A DNA stretch of 64,000 bases from Nautilus pompilius (Eukaryota > Mollusca > Cephalopoda > Nautilida > Nautilidae): NCBI GenBank assembly GCA_018389105.1, contig JACATO010000680.1:1122001-1186000 (forward strand), given 5' to 3'. A model generated the notes under the pieces. The model was not told where the DNA came from. It ran no database searches and was given only the letters and a program-made list of their open reading frames with translations. The translations under genes and the position numbers were made by a program. Positions 1 to 29,640 of this stretch are shown in pieces; the stretch's first letter is position 1; each line of letters begins with the position of its first letter.

Positions 1-563
1 ACGGGATAACAGTGCCTTGCATTATTCATCCAGGGTTTTCTTTTTTTAAAAAAATGCCAACAATAAATATATTTGATGATAATATTTTTCTCCACAAACT
101 CTGTATCTTCAAGAATCCTTTTACAGCCTGTTAACTGTGTGTTAGGTAATCTGTATCCATAGACTGTTTATTTAGCAGATTATTTAAAATTCTTATTAGG
201 TTCTTTTTTTCCTCAATGTAATTCTTGTGGTTGATATTGGTAATTTAAATATATGGATAAAAACTTGTGATACATTTAGACTAATGCTTATAATATAAAT
301 CTACTGATGGAGTTGTAGTGAGATAGCCTAGATCCTCCTACAGTGAATATAATTGTTGTAAGATCTGTTTGATACCTTTCCCTTTATACAAAATACTGAT
401 GGCAATGGGGAGGATTTTATTTTTAAATCTCACTTAGCCAAAGTTTTAGGTGGACAAAACTCCCATGAAACACATTGTATACCTTAAAAGATTTAAATGA
501 GTGCCTTGGTCAAATTACATGAAGGAAAGCTATACTTGAATTATAAACATTTTTTTGTTATAA

Positions 564-610
564 TGTGTGTGTGTGTGTGTGTGTGCGCGCGCGCGTCCGT
601 CCGTCCGTCC
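564..610. repeat. Compound microsatellite (GT)n-(GC)n-(CCGT)n
   Basis: A run of GT dinucleotides passes into GC dinucleotides and then into CCGT tetramers. The GT-to-GC part alternates purine and pyrimidine, the composition class that can form Z-DNA. No gene function is implied. Confidence 0.95.
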
Positions 611-2424
611 AGGTGGGTTTACATTCTCTATTTCTAATCTGTACTAGAAATAGTGTGTTGTTCATGATTGCTTTGTATTACTCTAAAATATTCATATATA
701 ACTTGCTTTTTTGTTGTTGTTGGGTTTTTAAGGGTTTCAGAATTACTTTGGGTCTTATAAAGTCAAAAGTTACTTACTGACAGGTACCTTTGATTTTCTT
801 CTAAATCAGCTGATACTGATTGGCATGGTGGGTTATATGGATATGCATTCAGTATTGTCTGACCTTACTTTGAATAATAATTGCATGCCTAACCTTAGCT
901 TACCTGCAAAGGTTTCAGTCTGTTTTTATGATGGTAACACAAACTGACAAGGTGAGTAGGAAATGAAGGGAGATTAGTGTGAATTAGCTGACTGCATGTA
1001 CATCTAATGCTGAGACACTGAAAATCCTATAGCTAATCCAACATTCTGTTTGAGAGGCAGGCCTGGATCCTTTTATACATGTCTCAGTAGATAATACCAA
1101 ACTGAATCCAGATACATGCTAGCTTTTTTTTTTTTTAAGTGACTTAACAAATATGTTCATGTATAATAAACTCTTAATAATTTATCAGGAAAAGATGTGA
1201 AATCAAGAAAACCGTTTCCTCCAAATATTTTATTTTTCATTGGACATCTGACAACAGCCAGTAACCTTAGCTACTACATCAAGTTGATGAGTGTAACCAG
1301 CATTAATGTAGTTTGTTAAAAGTTTAAGTATTCATAACTTACAATTTAAAATGTTAGAATGTATTAAATACTAAAGTAAAATTCAAAAGTATTAATCTTT
1401 GTGAACTATTGATTACCGACATAAAATACCTATCCTAGCTGGTGAAGTTGTGTTTAGTTTAAAGAAATCATTCGTTCTAAGCTGTTGTTTTTAAATTTAA
1501 TTACTAATTTATCTCATAGTTTCGTAATAACATTTTTAATAAACAAAATAAAAGCAGAAAGTTAAGCTATTACAAAAACAGTTCTTTAAATCAATCTTTT
1601 TTTATTATTGTTGTAGCTTTACACTTCAATTTTAGCTATTTTTTCATATCATTGTTTTTGTCATGATTTTGGATATATTTGTTCACATTATTTACACCTG
1701 GTAAACATTAATGAATGTTACACTTTATTTATGATTTTTGATTCTAGACAAGAAGTAAAAAGAGGAAATTTAAACCTTATGGAACACTATTGACAAGGAT
1801 CACAATAGTTAACATGGTTAAAACTTGACTTAGCTGACACATCAGAGATAATTCTCTATTTCCTTGGAAAACATATCAGCAGGATACACATTTGGCTAAT
1901 ATTTTGTGAGCCTTCCCTAAGCTTATCTATTAATACACATGCTCTTGTTTACTGTGCTATGTTGGAGATGAATTACTATTTTCTTCATTCTTGCTACTGC
2001 TGATTTTCCCCTTAAAAAAAAAAAAAAAACAGAAAGAAATTACTCCAGGTGTTAGTTTCTTTCATGTTTTCCAGTGCTCTACAAATTCATGGTATAACAA
2101 CACAAGATCTCATTCTACTTGACTGACTTCTACTGGAAGTATAAATTGATGGTCAAATCTCTCCCAGAACTATTATTGCAGCTAGTTAAACAGCAAGTTA
2201 GCACAGTTGCTTTCTTTCTTTTATGACAAACAATCAGGTCTGAAGGACTGGCACAGTCTCTTCATGCTTTAAACTGACCACATGCAATGCCAACAGCTTT
2301 CCATATATGAAAGTTTGAATTTTTTTTCTTTTATTGTAAGAAAAAATTGTTCATAACTTAAAATTTCAAATCATGCTATTTATCATCAGTCATGCATATT
2401 TTCTTTTTATGCATTTATAGTATT

Positions 2425-2600
2425 GACAGCGGATAGCAAGTTTGCTCATCAATCTTTGTGTCATGGGTTCTATCCCTGGTGTGGTCACAGGTGCGTGCTG
2501 CTGTGAGGGCCAAAAGCCCAAAACAGCTATATAGCCCTCCTCTGGATGCTGACATTCACCTTGACTCTCAACCTGAAGAGGGATGGGCTCTGCCAGGCTG
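2425..2600 (+). repeat. SINE-like fragment with tRNA-type B box
   Basis: A locally GC-richer segment contains GGTTCTATCCC at 2466-2476, close to the RNA polymerase III B-box consensus GGTTCRANNCC, preceded by a tRNA-like stretch. No second copy of this type was recognised in the window, so assignment to a SINE family is tentative. Confidence 0.35.
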
Positions 2601-5600
2601 AAGCAATGTGCTTATCACTTTAATCTAATGAGTGGCTTCAGGTTTTTTTCTTTTGTGTGGCTATCAAGTGAAATGAAGATAGTTATCATCTACTTTTAGA
2701 AACTGATATCCCTTAACTTTATAGTAAATTATCCATAAGAGAAGTAAATAGGAAGAAGTTGGAATATATCAATTCTGTGTATATAAAATCATGGACAAGA
2801 TCTGCATATAATGTAACGAATATCTCAAAAGTGGTCATCCATGTCTTGTGATAAAAAAATTAGGCTATTTTTTTACCTGCTATATATTACATAATCAAGC
2901 ATGATCAGGTCCAGGAGCATCTCCTGTGGATCACATGACCATTAACCAAAGTATGTCTGAGAATATTTTTAGATATATATATATATATATACATACACAA
3001 CAAAAAATTAGTGAGACTATTAAGTCTTCATTTGCATGTTTCATTTTATTTGTTGCTACATGGTTATATAATGGCTCATATGATCTCACAGGATAAAAAT
3101 TATATGATAATATTTGCTTAATATGAAGCTGTTTAATCAAGTGGCAACTTAATTTGGTCACAGAGAGTATGTAGCCACCATTGTAGTGAATGCTTCATTA
3201 GAGACTGAACATTGCTGAGCTGTTTGTTAATTGACTTTCTTCCACTGTCATCACTTTTGCTAAAATGAAACTGTCTTATGGAGGTGACTGTCCAACAGGG
3301 CATTTAATATTTCAGGGAAGGACATCAGTTAGTTGCATATTGGCTAAGCTAAAGAATTGATTTGAGAAAGCCATACGATTACTCTATGTGAATTTGTCTA
3401 TCTTGTCAAATGCCCATGCCATCCTTTTCATCAGTTTGTCCATGATCAGAGTTTGTCTGTATTGGATACCCAACTAACTGACATGTGAACAGAAGAATAA
3501 ACCTGAAAAATTTGCAGCAGAAGTCTCAGCATACCTTTCCTATTCTTTCCAGTCTTGCTCCAAGCAATGTTTGGCTATTCTCAATGTTGAAGTTGAAGCT
3601 CAGAGGTCATCAGTTTGTTTACAATGTGGAGGTTCATTGTTCTATAATGACAAATTTTCACACCCACCAGACAATAATCCTTGGGTGCCATTTAATGCAT
3701 AGGTTCATTGTGGAGAAAATGTAACTGATTATGCAGAAGGGGGGGTATTTGGAGAAAAATAAGAGTCATCCTGCAGATGAGTAGCTTGGTGATGATTTTA
3801 CAATGCTGGTCTTAGAATCAAATAAATAGTTGTATAATATATGCAATTTAAAAAAAAAACATACGTATATTACAAAAATATATCTATTATGCATTTTAAA
3901 ATTTCAACAATTTAACATTAAGAAAAAATAGTTCAAAAGTCCTTTGTCAAAGAGCTATAGAATTGACTAAAGAATTATGGAATATCATATCCAGAAAATT
4001 TCAAATGGTAGAATCCAAAAGAATTTAGAAAACATCTCATAAAGAGAAATATCAGATCACATACAATATTCAGAATAGAAACAGTGCAGGAAAACTTTTA
4101 TTAAATAGTTATGTTAAGATTTTTATAGTGGCTTAAAAGTAAACAAAGATCACATTCAGAAAATGGCTTTATTTTTTTCCTACTTTAATGGAAAATCTGA
4201 ATATGTATAGAATTTCATCAATTAGCGCTAGGATTTGAGCCTATCTGGCCATCTAATAGTGGTGGTGGTTTCTGTTAATTACATGACCAGTGTTATCCGC
4301 CCTTGTCTGGCCCAGCTACCTCTGCCTTGCAGCTATTTCCAACCTTGATGATTGCATCCTTTGTTCAGTAGCTCCACTCAGAGTTGACCCGTCAGTGGCC
4401 TGCAGTTTTTAATAAAGACTACTGGAGTTTTCAGTTGTCTCCTCTTGCCTAGCTGTTTTTTGTGTATTTTTTCAATGATCTTTTTACCTAAATATCATTT
4501 CACTCTTCTTCCTTAGGGACAGCACCAGTACCATTTTTAAACTCCTACCATCACAGCCTCTTAAATTCAGAGCATTTCATTGTTCTCTCACAACAGCTAC
4601 AGAACCAACAAAGCAACACAAAACAACAACAAAAAATTTAAGAGAATGTGATCAGATTTTTATTTTTTCAGCTGTGTTATTACTAACAAGATTACTTTAA
4701 GATTCAGGGTTGGTCATTGTTTGTTCTTGTGTATGTTTGTAGAATATCCATTCTGAAAAACCAACTTTTTCTCTTGGAAAAATCCAGGGGCAGTACTGAG
4801 CTATTGGTTATGAGGTAACTAGCAATGGCAAACATATTAGCCAGCTTTTCAAGACTGCCGGAGGTTGGCAGATTTTTTTTAATTAAATGTTTAATTTTCT
4901 TTGATATTGTGGTTTTTTGTTGTCATTTTTCTTAGCTGTTTTTGTATAAATAAAAACTTTCATGTTTTCCAATTCATAATCATTACCATAATCTAGGGAA
5001 AACATTACATTTTTTTTTTAAAAAAAATATGAATATGGACAGAGTAAAATTTATGTTGCTACTGGCATGAATTATATCTGAAAAATCACTCACCTCAACT
5101 TAACTTTTCTTTAAAACCTCTTTTTAATATAGGGTTGAACATCATCTATTTATTTGTTCTAATATGCCACTTAATAGCTTTATAATGACCCACATCATGT
5201 CACTGGCATACTATAAAAAATGTTCTGAGTCATTACCAATTTTCATGTATCATTTATTCATCATATGTTAATGCAAATCTTAGCGTTTTTTTCAGCAAGA
5301 AAGTAAATTGCTACCAAATGAACCATTCTAACAGTATTATGCCTGTGGTATGCCCCCAGTCCATTCTAAACAATTACTCCCTCCGTCTGCAAGTAATAGT
5401 CGGTCTTTTAGAATGAAAGCCATCTCTTGCATCTAATTTGTAAACATATTTACTGATTATATGAGAAAGTGTGTGCTGCATGAATTTAAGAATAAAGTAT
5501 CCCTAAAAAAGGCAGTTTCTGTATGAACTGAATGCATTTTAATGAAATACTCTTAATATTAGTGAGAAAACTAAAACAAATGTACAAAGGCTTACCAGTT

Positions 5601-5929
5601 TACAACTCTGTGTAACTAGCTTAGAAATTTTACTATATTTAAATAATATCCTAGTTAATCTAAAAGCATTATAAATTCTTTAAATTACTTATTCTTTAGC
5701 AAAAACAAAGCACAATTTTAATTATCTCTCTACTAACAAATTTATTTTTAAAAATTAGAAACTATCTAGTAATTCTTTTTAAAGAAATGGTTGTTTGTTT
5801 GCCATTTGTATTACAGTGTACAAGAAGGTAGAAATAAATGAAAGACATGTTTTCAAATTAATTATTTCAAATTATTCCATTTATTCAGGGAATAAGGAAT
5901 TGTAACAGGCTGTTTTACTTTCAATGTTC

Positions 5930-6250
5930 AAAGCGTCCTCCCTTGTGATCAATGCACAATTGCAATCGAGCAGGCGCAGAGTGACACACACGCTTGCAGA
6001 GTTCGCTATCAATTTCCTCACTTTTCAGTGATTTTAGCTTTCAATTCCTGAATAGTACGAGGCTTTTCACGATAAACAAGGTCTTTAAGGGTCCCCCCAA
6101 AGAAAGAAATCTGCCGATGTGAGGTCTGGGAAGCGTGCTGGTCACTCAAAGAAAGGTATTAACAACATCAAGGTAACATATTAACAACATCAACAACAAC
6201 ATAAGCATGACTTCCCAGAAACTGGGCACTATTTTTGACTCACCCTGTAT
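5930..6250 (-). mobile_element. Mariner-type transposase remnant (C-terminal part)
   Basis: Read on the minus strand from about 6160 down to 5930, the conceptual protein contains the patterns FLSLGGPLKDLVYREKPRTI and then VCHSAPARLQLCIDHKGGRF. These resemble the DFFLWGYLK-V-Y--KP-TI-EL and C--RLQ-CI---G--F C-terminal motifs of mariner-like DDE transposases. It has in-frame stops and a frame change and lacks the N-terminal half, so it is dead. The sequence TCACCCTGTAT at 6239-6249 resembles a terminal inverted-repeat end of such elements; I found no matching opposite end. Confidence 0.7.
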
Positions 6251-6406
6251 AAGAGCTTTTCAGGAAAAGTTACTTAACTGAAATTTTAGTGTATACTATT
6301 TTAATTATTCAAAATACTGTCTAATTAATAGTTATAAGTTAAATATCATAGATATACACCTACACTTAAATCACTCTAATATTCCATTTCTAAATAATAG
6401 TGAATA

Positions 6407-6700
6407 TAGTGACCCACTGATTAGACAACTGGACTGCCAAGGTTGAGGGCCAAGTTCAATCCCCTGATGGGGGTCTTCTCACTCTCTTTTACCAGCCAAA
6501 TATGGTTTCCTCCAGGCTCTTTGATTTCTTCCCACCTCTAAAAATGAAGGATTCTAGCAAGGATTTCCCTGCTGAAGTTGGCCATGGTGAGACCATCTTG
6601 GTGCAGGATAACACATTATTAGATAACCATGGCACTACATCCCTTTGCCGTGGTAATTTTTCTAGAGATTGTCTAGGGAAAAAATGATAAATAATGGTGA
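6407..6700 (+). repeat. SINE-like repeat, family 1, forward copy
   Basis: GTTCAATCCC at 6454-6463 fits a polymerase III B box. It is followed by a body reading TCTTCTCACTCT, a CAGC-containing stretch, GGTTTCCTCC and CCCACCTCTAAAAATGAAGGA. The same body appears in reverse orientation near 18.8, 37.3 and 38.3 kb, which makes this a dispersed family rather than a gene. The short open frames on both strands here are by-products. Confidence 0.65.
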
Positions 6701-8795
6701 ATGCAGACAGTATTTGGAAAATTTCTAGCACTTTTTTTTTTTTTAAACATTTGACTATGGGTTGACAAAAAGATGTTAGAGTGCTCTCTCTTTCTATTTA
6801 TTTATTAAACTGACACCATTCATCTTAGCAGTTATGATGGTAAAAATGTAAACATAATTTAGGGCTTTAGACCACAGAAACCAGTCTCACTCACATTATT
6901 TTGGTATCTATTGGTGATTATTTTTTCCTTACCTTTCTTTAGAGAAACATATATCCAGAACCAGACATTTTCAACTTTTTCCTTATCAGTTCTAACAAAC
7001 AAACATAGTAAGCCAATTTCTTTTTTCTTAATTAAAGAAAAAATATGTATTATTGACAGTAATAAAGTACTTAGTATAGCATGATTCTAGAATAAAAATA
7101 ATTTCATTGCCCTGGATATGGATTTCTTTTCGTCTCTAGAGAAAGGGTACTTTAAATAAGTCAAGAGATTTCCTTCCTCTGTGTCAAAAACTGTGGATAG
7201 ATTAGGAGGTTCATGCTAAGCTTGGGCAGGTGTGCCTATGTGGCCCAGTTTCTTTAGTGAGAATGTTTATCTCCAGCTCTTATTTATGGAGGCTAATAGT
7301 TGTCTGAATTATCAAGTGGCTACATGCCAACCCTTCTACCTCCATGTTAAAGCATTTCACTTTAAAACACTGAATTTTTTTACCAAGTTGTATTTCAGTC
7401 ATTGAAAAATTCTTTAAAAAAAAATTGGTGCATTAGAAAGTCCACTTGTTTTAACTATATAAATGCTAATGATTGTTTATCTTTGTATTAAAAAAAAGAA
7501 GTTTCTGTAAACATTGACCCTATGTTTATTACTTCTTATTTGTGTTTTTTTTAGTCTTATCACTAATCAATGAATAGCTGTAAAATACTCCACAACCAAA
7601 GATATTTGGTGCAAAGGTTCAGTTGGATGACACCTTTTTGGTGGGGGGGGTGTGGTGCAATTTTTGGGGCTTGTGTGTGAAGTTGCAAGTGTGCCTTTTT
7701 TCTTAGCCATCACACCAAGATTACACAACTAGCTGTAAATGCAGCTCTTAAGTATTTTGTGTTTGCACCTGCTAGAATTAAATTTTACGTGTTGCAAGTG
7801 TTCATGTACTAAAACATGCAGACAGGTAAACCCTGTTCACAAATGATGAGTGCTTGAAGAAAAGTGGTTTATATGGTTTTTACAAAAAAAAAAAGAAAAC
7901 CATTATGTTTGTAGTTGCTCTTGCTTGCAGAGCTGCTCATATGTGTATCAGGTCCAACTTAAACAATCGGTCTACGACTCAGAAAAATTGGGACTACACC
8001 CATGTTCTTACCAACTGAACTGTTTTTCTCCAGATATCATGTTTTTTTCATCAGCAAGTGGTATTGTTGTGCACCAGTCACTGGATTTAACTCTGGTGAG
8101 GAAGCATAATACCTCAGTTAGCTGCTAGAGAGCATTGAGCCCAGCACCTCCAACTTCTGCACAGAGGAAACTCATAAAGAAAGCTGATAAAGGAAGGTGA
8201 GAAGAATTCATACCAGGGAAGTACTATGTCAAACTAAGTGCATTCCAACCAAGAAGCAGACACCAGCAATATGGTTTAGAGCTGTGGTCTAATTGCAGCT
8301 TAAATTCTGAAATCTTTTACTGATCAGTGGTTTTGCACATTTTTTGGAAGGAAAAAAATAATTTAAGAAGCCAATATGCCTACTTTGGCTAATAAATTAC
8401 TGCTTGATAGTAAACAGAATGCAAAATGTTTTAGAACTAGTCATAGATTTGTCAATTACTGTTCAGAATCCCCCCCCCCCTCAAACTAGGTTGTTGTTTT
8501 ACTGCTTGTTTCTTTCTTTCCTCTCTCCAGAGTTTACTTTGGTTTCATCTCTGCCAATCAGTAGACCCACTTTTTCTCACTACACCACCAGCTTGGATAG
8601 AAATGTCTCCACTCATAAAATAAAATGGGACATTGTTAATTTTAGTGATGGCTTTAAGTTTTACATTGCTCATCTCTCCATATGGTAACCTTTTGTTTTA
8701 ATATATAGTAGTTTTCAACTTTTTACACATGTTGGTTTTTTTTTTTAAGTAATATCTAAATCATTTGAATGCTGACAGGTACTTTAAAATCTGTT

Positions 8796-9200
8796 AAATA
8801 ATGCCAGTGACACCACCACAAGTTAACAGAAGTGTGCGTACAGGAGAGCGGGGTTCAATCAGGTTTTGCTGCTACGGGGCACCACTTAATCTGCGTAATA
8901 TCGCCTTTGACATTTTTTTCCTTGTATATAAGCTTACTGAGCTGTCATCTGTCAGTTTGCTCACCAACACTGTTTCTCTCCAAGAATGCATGGGAACTCG
9001 TGAAGTTTTTCTTTAGCAATGAATGTAATGCTGTGAATTTCCAGTTATCGGACTTGTCGGCCATCTACAGTAGTTGGTTGCATACAGATGTGTACCATGT
9101 GTTACAATATTTGGAAGCTGTTACCGAGAATAGCAGCGGACATTGTGAACACTCACTGTAACAAGTTAAACTAGTCCAGCAAAGTTTTAATAGTGATTAG
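8796..9200 (+). repeat. SINE-like element with tRNA-type head
   Basis: GGGTTCAATC at 8851-8860 is B-box-like and lies about 50 bp into a segment of higher GC than its surroundings. Two overlapping open frames (8801-9016 and 8832-9161) have no recognisable domain, as expected for a non-coding repeat. The composition and tRNA-like head suggest a SINE, but no second copy is present in the window to confirm it. Confidence 0.4.
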
Positions 9201-9705
9201 TATTGGTAGCTCAGTATTCTACTATATTTTTTTGCTACACTTACACATCAATTTCAGTTGACAGTTGGGGGTTACACTTCAGATGATAAAATAATATAGT
9301 ATATTTTTGAAAATAAAAAGTGAGAAAATTATGAAAGGTATTATTTGTAACAAAACATGCAAACAACAGCGGAGAAAAATTATTTTAAAAAAAAAAACAT
9401 GAAATTTTATAAAGCAGCATTAAGACGCTAAGGAGGATATGACTCTCTTCAGAGATCTATATTTCTCAAAGATTTTTTTTTTTTTTCATTTTTGTTTAGA
9501 AATCAGAGATATAAATTTCATTTTGCAAAATTATTTTCTGTAACAAAACAAGAAAAAAAGGGGGTTTTCTTGTGCCTTTTTATTAGATAGAGGATTTAGG
9601 CTAGTCCTGACTGATTAAAAGATCAGGAGGGGAAGAGTGTTTTTGATGTCTTTAGTGGTTTACATCACTGTGATAAAGCCGACTTGAGATGATTTTCTGT
9701 TGCAG

Positions 9706-26470
<16,765 letters not shown>

Positions 26471-29400
26471 ACATAGTGGCATAGCCATGCTCAACCCATG
26501 CTTCATGTGGTATTTTCTGTAGAATGATGACAGGTGAGCCAGCCACGTTACTGATGTTGTACTCAGAGCATCTGTTTGCTTGGCTATCGTGTGTAATCAT
26601 CAAACACTCCTGTCCAGCTAGTGTGTACATCATTTAGAACCATTTCTATGTATTCTGATCATCAAATGTACCAATGTGAAGAGCTGAAGCAAAACATCCC
26701 AATACTAACAATATATTGTGTATTTTAATCAGATTATATTTACACACATTTGGAGTTGTCACAGAAACTATGTTATCATAGAAACTAAAACTAATGAATG
26801 GAGTTGTGCACAAGTCCTACAGAGAGTGATTTATAAAATGTTATTTATTATTATATAAGTATTGAGTAACCAAGATATCCTGTATGGGTGGTGGTAGGTT
26901 CTTTGTGTTCTTAACAAAGATGAGTAAGTTAGTGACAAGGGAGCTTGTTGAGGTGTCATTTAAGCTGCTGAGCCATGAAGCAAGGGAGCATGTGCCATTG
27001 TGATAAACTTTTCATATTAGCATTAGTATGGCCTTCAATGTACCAGTATTAAACCTCTGCTCCACTGTGTTGGTGTAAATATCTATCTAACTGGATGGGT
27101 ACGTGGATAGTATGACGGACAGACCCAAGTTCATGGGATCCAGAGTATATTTTGATCGGAGAACAGTAAGCAGAAAACTTACTACTACCTTTATACTAGA
27201 AAAGAATTTATTTTGTAAATATGATTCCGCTTTGTGAAGATCTCTCTCCGTTTTGTCACAATGATGGACGCAGACAGACAGACAGACATTGCTTTCCCAG
27301 CTGATGTTACTCTGGTACACTTGTGTGATAGTTGTTATGTTCATGAGTCACTGATCTGTGTATGCCTATGATCATCTTAATTTATCAGTCACTTCACTTG
27401 AAATATTTATGATTTGCTTATGCATTTAAGATTATGGTGAAAAAAATTGTCAAACTTTTTATACGTTATTAAATGAGCAAGGATTTCATTAAAAATATAA
27501 ACTAAAAACAGGTTTAATAATCTGATTAGCATTATATTCATGGTTCTACACCTTAAGAATATCATTTTCGTTCTTAATCACAAATTATTTCAACAGCAAG
27601 TGGAATGCAATTTCTATTTTCTAGCTTTATTAAACAGAATCTCCAAAGCAGAACTAACTATTCTTTGGTGATCTGTGTTTGACTAGCAAGCATAAATACA
27701 AAATATTTCAGAGCTGTAAACAATTGTGATGGTTTTTGTTTTGTTTTTGTTTGTTTTTATACTTTATTAGCAATTAAATCTCAAGGCCAGTTTTAAATTA
27801 AAGTTTACATCATTAAAAGAATTTTATTTCTGAATATCATTGTGTACATATTTTAAAATGTGATGAACATTTGTAAGTGATCTCTAATGTTAGAGATAAT
27901 TTTTTTTAAATTATCTAGAGACAGTATAAAAATAAAAGGACACGTTTTTATAAAAGTTTTAGAGAGATTTTGAAAAATGAGTTGTATTTATTTGTTATTT
28001 TATATTTTTTAAGCCTAGAAAACATTTGAATTTAAAAAAAAAACTGTATAATGTAATATCTATTAAAATACAGCTTGTCCAGTAACTTATTGTGAATTTT
28101 AGTGTTTAAAACAAAATCTATGTTTGTTTAATAATGCGGAGAGGTTTTGTGTACTGTGGTGTTTCATGCATTAGACGTGGTCATCCTTGCTGGTAAAAAA
28201 TGTACAAATTATTTCCCCTTATCACACCTCAACTGACACTAATGTTATTCTGCCCTACTCAGTAAAGGAAATGACATGGAATTTATGCATTGGTGTTTAA
28301 CTTATATTTATTTTTTTTAAAATATAGCAAAAAATAAAAATTTAACTCTGACTAGAACCTTATAAATGATAAAGTAACAGCTGTGGTTTGTTTTTATATA
28401 GAAAGGAAGTCATTACATTGGTCTACAGTACTTAAACTTAAAACTGCATTATGTTAAGCATCCCTACATACTTAAAAAAAAGAAAGAAAGAAATGTTCAT
28501 TTGATTGCTGAAAGATAATATTTAAATATGTATACAGGCAAAGGTATAGAGAAGATGGATTGGTGATTCAAATTACATGATTATTTGAGATAACATACTA
28601 CATCTCTATCCTATAACTATTCTAAACTTAATATTACATTCAAAAGGGAAATACTATTATGCAACATAACAAGCAGTAATTAAGAGCTGCACCAGCTGAA
28701 ATGCATTAAAATTCAGTCTAATTTTTCTAAAGAGTAGATGAAAACTGATTTTATTCAAACAGCATCTTATTTAAACCTGCCATTGTTTTACATTTAGAAT
28801 TTCTCATTAAACACTGATGTATACTATACTTTCATTTATTTATAAACGTAAGTCCCAACATCTCAAAATGTTAATGACTTGTAACACATTAAAAAGATAT
28901 ATTTTAAAAGCCTGTGCAGAATTTCTCTTAAATTATTTGATTGTACACAATTTCAGGTTTCAATTTTAGTTTTCATTGAATATTCCAGCCATTTAAAATA
29001 CTGGATTATTCATTTTAATAAGATTTGATTACAAAATTAATATGTACTACAGTTTTTCTCTGGCCCAGGTTTTAGTCTAGTATCCGATAAGTTCATTACC
29101 AAAGAACTTTCTCGGTTTTCACTTGTTAAGTTTATAAGGGTTTTTTTTTATGTTTGGTTAAAAATCTGTAATTTAATATGTTCGCAACATTTTTTAAGTT
29201 ATGACCTTATGGAGAAGGAAGAATTTGAAATCAGATGAAAACCCTTGCTCTTCATAAAAAGTACCACTGTTGCTGTTCTTTATTATTAACTATTTAGAAA
29301 AATCTTCTTAGGGAAATCATTGCTCTGCTTTGAAGCAGTATTTTCAGCTGTTTTTCTATATATATTATAAGGAATTTTATTTTTTACCATTATGCTAATT

Positions 29401-29614
29401 TGTGTTGGAATGGTTGCATAAGAGTTTCTTTTTTTATTTAAGTTTAAACTTAATTATTCTGTTATATTTATTTTATCTGTTGACTACATTCACATGCATA
29501 TTGTGCTGATGGCAGAGTTTTAGTTCCTAGTTTGTTTGTTTTTTAATCAACAGCTACATAGATATATTATATATCAAAAGGAGTTTGCAAGATCATGATT
29601 AATAAGAATGTTTG

Positions 29615-29640
29615 TACACACACACACACACACACACACA
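29615..29640. repeat. (AC)n microsatellite
   Basis: An uninterrupted AC run of about 26 bp. Confidence 0.95.

Larger units (their letters stand above)
1..9705 (+). other. Gene-free AT-rich stretch, probably intron of ARHGAP39
   Basis: No convincing exon was found here. The first exon of the ARHGAP39 reading frame in this window starts at 9706 with a 3' splice site and needs one nucleotide from an earlier exon, so this stretch is most simply the end of a long intron, with the WW-domain exons upstream of the window. It holds a compound microsatellite, three SINE-like pieces, a mariner-type transposase relic and many homopolymer runs. A weak coding-like patch at 3170-3780 is described as a finding. 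Confidence 0.6.

Noticed and set aside
919-951. Possible 33-nt microexon between TTTCAG and GTGAGT
   Set aside because: It is open only in phase 0, which cannot join the next recognised exon at 9706 (phase 1), and it matches no known protein segment.
5370-5440. CTCCCTCCGT motif resembling plant Stowaway MITE ends, with a 9-bp hairpin
   Set aside because: Plant elements are not expected here, the inverted arms are only 9 bp and no TA-flanked ends are present; likely coincidence.
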